DNA of 64,000 nt, taken from positions 1,560,909-1,624,908 of the forward strand of contig WMCF01000121.1 of the NCBI GenBank assembly GCA_009792885.1. The letters run 5' to 3'. Position 1 is the first letter of the stretch; each line of letters starts with the position of its first letter. The position numbers and the translations under genes are program-made. The notes under the pieces are model-generated. The model was given only the letters and a program-made list of their open reading frames with translations, made no database searches and was not told where the DNA came from. The stretch comes from Eremophila alpestris peregrina (taxonomy: Eukaryota; Chordata; Aves; Passeriformes; Alaudidae). Below, one piece after another: positions 60,301 through 64,000 of this stretch.

Positions 60301-62987
60301 TAATATAATAATTCACTTCACCTATAATTTTCTGGTTTATGTTCTGCTCAGCCTAGCATGCCTGAAAGTTTTCTCTTCGTTTTGGTAGAACAAGAATGTA
60401 TAGCATGTTTGCTGCTTGCTTTCAGGTTTTTTAGATATTATTTATGAGCAGCTACAGCTTTTTTTCCTTTATCGCCTAAAGTCTTCAGTGTTTTAATATT
60501 TCAGATTAAATACTTAGTGCAGAAATTTAAATAATTAAATAATTATTTTATTAAATTACCATTTAAATTTAAAGGGATGATGAAAGAATAACAAAGCAAC
60601 AGGTAAATTTGGAGAAAATAACTTTCCACTTAACTTTACTCCTTTGAACACTTAGTTATGTGAACTGTTTCACATAACTGTAATACCTGTATACTGACAT
60701 TCATTTTGGTCACAAAATAGTTTTGATGCATAAGAATTTGCAGGAGCAAGAGTCAGTATAAAAATGGAAAAGTAGTAAGCTCTGTTAAAAGCTGATTGAA
60801 GGTGTTTCAAGAGCTGCATTTTCAATTTGCACTGCTGTACCAAAAGATATGTATGCATGCAGCCATGTTGATAGAATGAATGTCTAAAACAAGTAAAAAA
60901 GGTTAGTGAACAGAGTTATTTAGAAAAATAATTTTATTATTGTTTAAAAATTTCATATTTAATAATAAAAGGAGTGGTTAATTCACAGGGTAGATACATA
61001 GGCTCTGTGAATTCACTACTAAGACATCATTTTGTACAGTATCTAGCACCATACATGGCCACTAAATTTAACCAGAATGAATACTAGGATTATACAGATG
61101 TTGTTGGAATTGATGAAACAAGCTCTGGAAGCTACAGTGGAAAATATTATCTGATTGAATGGTCACCTTGTAAGTAACCCGCAGAACGTAAAGAAAAATT
61201 AATTTATTCATACTTCACACCAGTGTATGCAATCATGTCATTCACTGTTTCAGGAGTGTTGTAAGATTTTCTTCCTACAGAAAGGTATACATAGTGCAAT
61301 ACTGATTGAATCCATGCTCTTCTGCACCAACTGTGCTGCATTTTGTGAAACATACGTTTTAAAAAGCTTTCTATAATAACATAATTCTACTCTAAAATTT
61401 CTTGCACTTAGTCTTTGATATGTAATTCTACATTGCACTATTTATCTGATAACCAACTTTTTTGAAGTTCCATCAGGTATTTTTTTTTTTTTAAATCTCC
61501 CTTGTCCTTTCTAATTCCACTCTTTTGAATTGGAGCTTTTGCTGATGCCACTTAAATTCACGTCTACCTGGTTGGTCTCCCCAGTGCCATAGTCTGATCC
61601 AGCAGTGTTGTCTGACTCTACTGGAATGAACTGCATTCTTCTATGAAATATGTGGTCCCCTCATCTTTTACCGGATGGGTCTACATTAATATCACTTGAG
61701 GGTGAGAGGTTGCAGTGCCAGTATAAGGAACCAAAAACTCTGTATATTCTAATGGCAGATTGGACTTGCAGCTTTTCCAAACATGACAGTTTTCTCAGAT
61801 TTTTTGTGTAGCAGGTACAAGACTGCATATTGGGACCTTTGGAAACTTAAATTGGGATAGTAACAACCTGGCATCTGGAAAAAAAAGTGTTTCTAATCAA
61901 TTTTTTCAGGTCCCAGATCCAGACTAAGAAAAGATTTTGGACACTTCTAGTGCATTTGTTATTCTAGCAGTAACTTTTACAACTACAAGTATTGAAAAGA
62001 AAACACTGGGAAGTCTTTATTATTTGTCTGATTTTCACATATATTTGTTTTTAGTAGCTTTATTATAGTTTTCCAAACATGACTGTCATATTTGGATATC
62101 TTTATCTGGATATTTGTCTGCTTTTGCTTAGGTTTTCATTACATTCTCTAGATACCAGTATTTCATATTTTTTCATTCCTTTTTTGAAACAAAAGTTAAA
62201 ATTATTTTCATTTTTATTTTTCCCTCCTAATTGATATTTACGAATTATTTTTACAAATATATCTCCACACCTTCTAAAGTTTATTTGGACTTCTCACTAA
62301 ACTCCCCAACCCCTTTTCCAGTATCTTTCCATAAATACAACCTTCCACTGAACTACCATGTGTAGAATGGCAAGACCAAACTTAAGCTTCTTTTAAGAAT
62401 AAAAATCTTCAGAAATCAGCCACTGAATGTTGTCATTAATCAGAACAAAATATGTATTTGTTTTCACAATGCTATAAGGAAACCATTATACAAACAGGCA
62501 ATTTGTTGTTATTTTAAAAAAATACAACTTTTCTTCAGCTATTCAAGGACAGAAAAAAAAAAAACCATAACTGGAGGAAAATTTCCTTATTTTCCCTCAG
62601 CGCTCCCCCTTCTTTGCTCCTGGTCTTGCCCCTACTCAGTATGTCAATATACTCAATATATATTGTATACAATACAATTTTAATTGTGAACAACAAATTA
62701 TGTCGTTAAGCAATTTTTCTTTTAAAGCTAGGTTAGAAATCTTTAACAAAAATAAGGGCTAGCACACTTCAACTGCTTCTGAAAGTGTTCCTACCACAAC
62801 ATTTCTATTTTTTCCCCAGGAAAATAGAGTGCAAATGTGTTTCTATTAGAAGCAATATCAATTGGCTTTATATCTCAAATTTAGCTTCAGCTTATGTAAA
62901 ATTGCCTACCACATGAAATGTTCAAAGAGAAAGATTTCTTTCTATAGCTGTTAAGAGGCCATCTAAATGTGAGGTTCTACCAGAGGA
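57313..62987. other. AT-rich non-coding stretch
   Basis: No supported gene, LTR or CR1 copy. The block 58836-59010 has a noticeable clustering of homeodomain-, POU- and SOX-like words (see findings). A/T homopolymer runs occur near 58383, 60151, 61481 and 62553. Confidence 0.5.
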
Positions 62988-63045
62988 ATCATAGGATCAT
63001 CAAAGTTGAAAGAAACCTTTAAGATCACCCAGTCAAATGGTCAAG
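62988..63045 (-). mobile_element. CR1 LINE 3' tail fragment
   Basis: AATCATAGGATCATCAAAGT, then TTTAAGATCACCCAGTC, matches the reverse complement of the CR1 3' end. About 58 bp can be recognised. Confidence 0.8.
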
Positions 63046-64000
63046 CAAGGAAGCAAACAAAAACCTGTTGCTACACTTGGATCTGATTTTTTTTCTCTTT
63101 TATATGAAGACAAATTAGATTTTGTAGCATTTTGAAATTATTATTATGTGGCACAAGCAAGCAAAGGGCTTAACAGGTGAGGCTGCTTTATTTATATATG
63201 AAAAAGGTACTGCACATGAATAATCAATGCAAGTTTTTCAACTGCGCAGAGGAAAAGTGGGTAAAATTTTAGCATTGTGAGGATAGGCAGGTTTCTAATG
63301 CCTTTTGCCAGAAAGTAAGCTAGAACTTTTGAAATATTTAAATGGTGTGCTGGCAGATGTGATTGTTGTGTGTTTTATACCTACATGGTATTTCAAAGAC
63401 CATGAGGGCCTCATGTGTTCTTTCTATCTCTGAAAAGAAACCCCTTAAAGAATGAAGTGTATTGTTACAATATGAAGCTGGACTGTATATGGGACTCACA
63501 GCACAATGGTGCAGGACACAGCCCTCTGAGAAAAATACTTGAGGTTTAGTGGCATGAAAGGTGTCATATAAGATTCTACTCTATTTTTCTCTGTTTTCAT
63601 AATTTCACAGGAGTTTGAGTTCAACCTTCAGTACTCATTTGCTAGAATTCATCAGAGGTTAATATATCTCCCATCACCACCGTCATGCAAGGAGGAGTTG
63701 ACCATCTTGACGAAAGAAAAATGCACTATGCAGAGAAAAGTTTGTACTAGAATACCTCCAGGAAATAGCTTCACTGCTTAGGCAAGTTTCCCTGCATATT
63801 GTTGGAATCTTCAAATGCATCAATACACATACAGCATATGGGTCAAATAGGAGGAAGAATGTACATAGGTATGGCATGCAGAATAGCAGCAGGAGCATGA
63901 TTATACATAAACTGCTCACTTATATTCTATCCTACTTCAATTCCTTGATCTCACACAATAGACTTCCTTTGTACTACTACAAAGGAGCTTGCCATGGTGA
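63046..64000. other. Non-coding stretch to window end
   Basis: No gene or repeat recognised. A 78-codon minus frame (63919-63683) has no domain. Confidence 0.5.

Noticed and set aside
1..64000. tRNA, rRNA, CRISPR arrays and bacterial-type operons
   Set aside because: No cloverleaf with a GGTTC-A-A-TCC arm, no rRNA-like block and no spaced direct repeats were seen. The sequence is vertebrate.

Overview
The window looks like bird genomic DNA, most likely from a passerine. It is AT-rich and contains many CR1 LINE fragments on both strands, recognisable by the CR1 3' end with its ATTCTATG-type tail and by RT C-terminal protein remnants. It also holds several solo LTRs of types I associate with passerine endogenous retroviruses (ERVs). 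The species assignment rests on remembered repeat families, not on a search. I found no host protein-coding exon, tRNA, rRNA or CRISPR array that I can support. Two assembly gaps (N runs) occur, each abutting a purine-only pentanucleotide array.

Layout. 1-3224: the 3' part of an old betaretrovirus-like (ERVK-type) provirus that continues left of the window, with the RNase H end, integrase, a short basic env-position ORF, a polypurine tract and the 3' LTR. A complete solo LTR of another family (69-703, 5-bp duplication) sits in its RNase H, and a CR1 fragment (1318-1774, minus) sits in its integrase. 3225-8400: AT-rich DNA with a 5'-truncated LTR (5099-5523), a complete minus-strand solo LTR (6152-6989, TSD CCAAG) and a decayed CR1 (about 8013-8330). 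8.4-16.1 kb: unannotatable AT-rich DNA with one perfect hairpin.

16.15-19.56 kb: one CR1 element in plus orientation, split into four pieces by three later insertions: a solo LTR (16816-17270, TSD CAGA), an 829-bp unrecognised insert (17382-18210, flanked by an 8-bp repeat) and another solo LTR (18372-18974). 21275-22367: complete solo LTR (TSD ACATG). 36776-37797: CpG-rich element with LTR-like ends. 46440-47060 and 50016-51119: two more solo LTRs. CR1 pieces also lie at 31203-31470, 55741-55795, 56646-57312 and 62988-63045.

No genes cooperate here in a pathway; the window is an intergenic or intronic stretch whose recognisable content is mobile DNA. I did not find a convincing undescribed biological system. 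The best leads are the perfect 41-bp inverted repeat at 49533-49627, the unclassified 829-bp insert with 8-bp flanking repeats, the basic 55-residue ORF where env should begin, and the CpG-rich LTR-like element.
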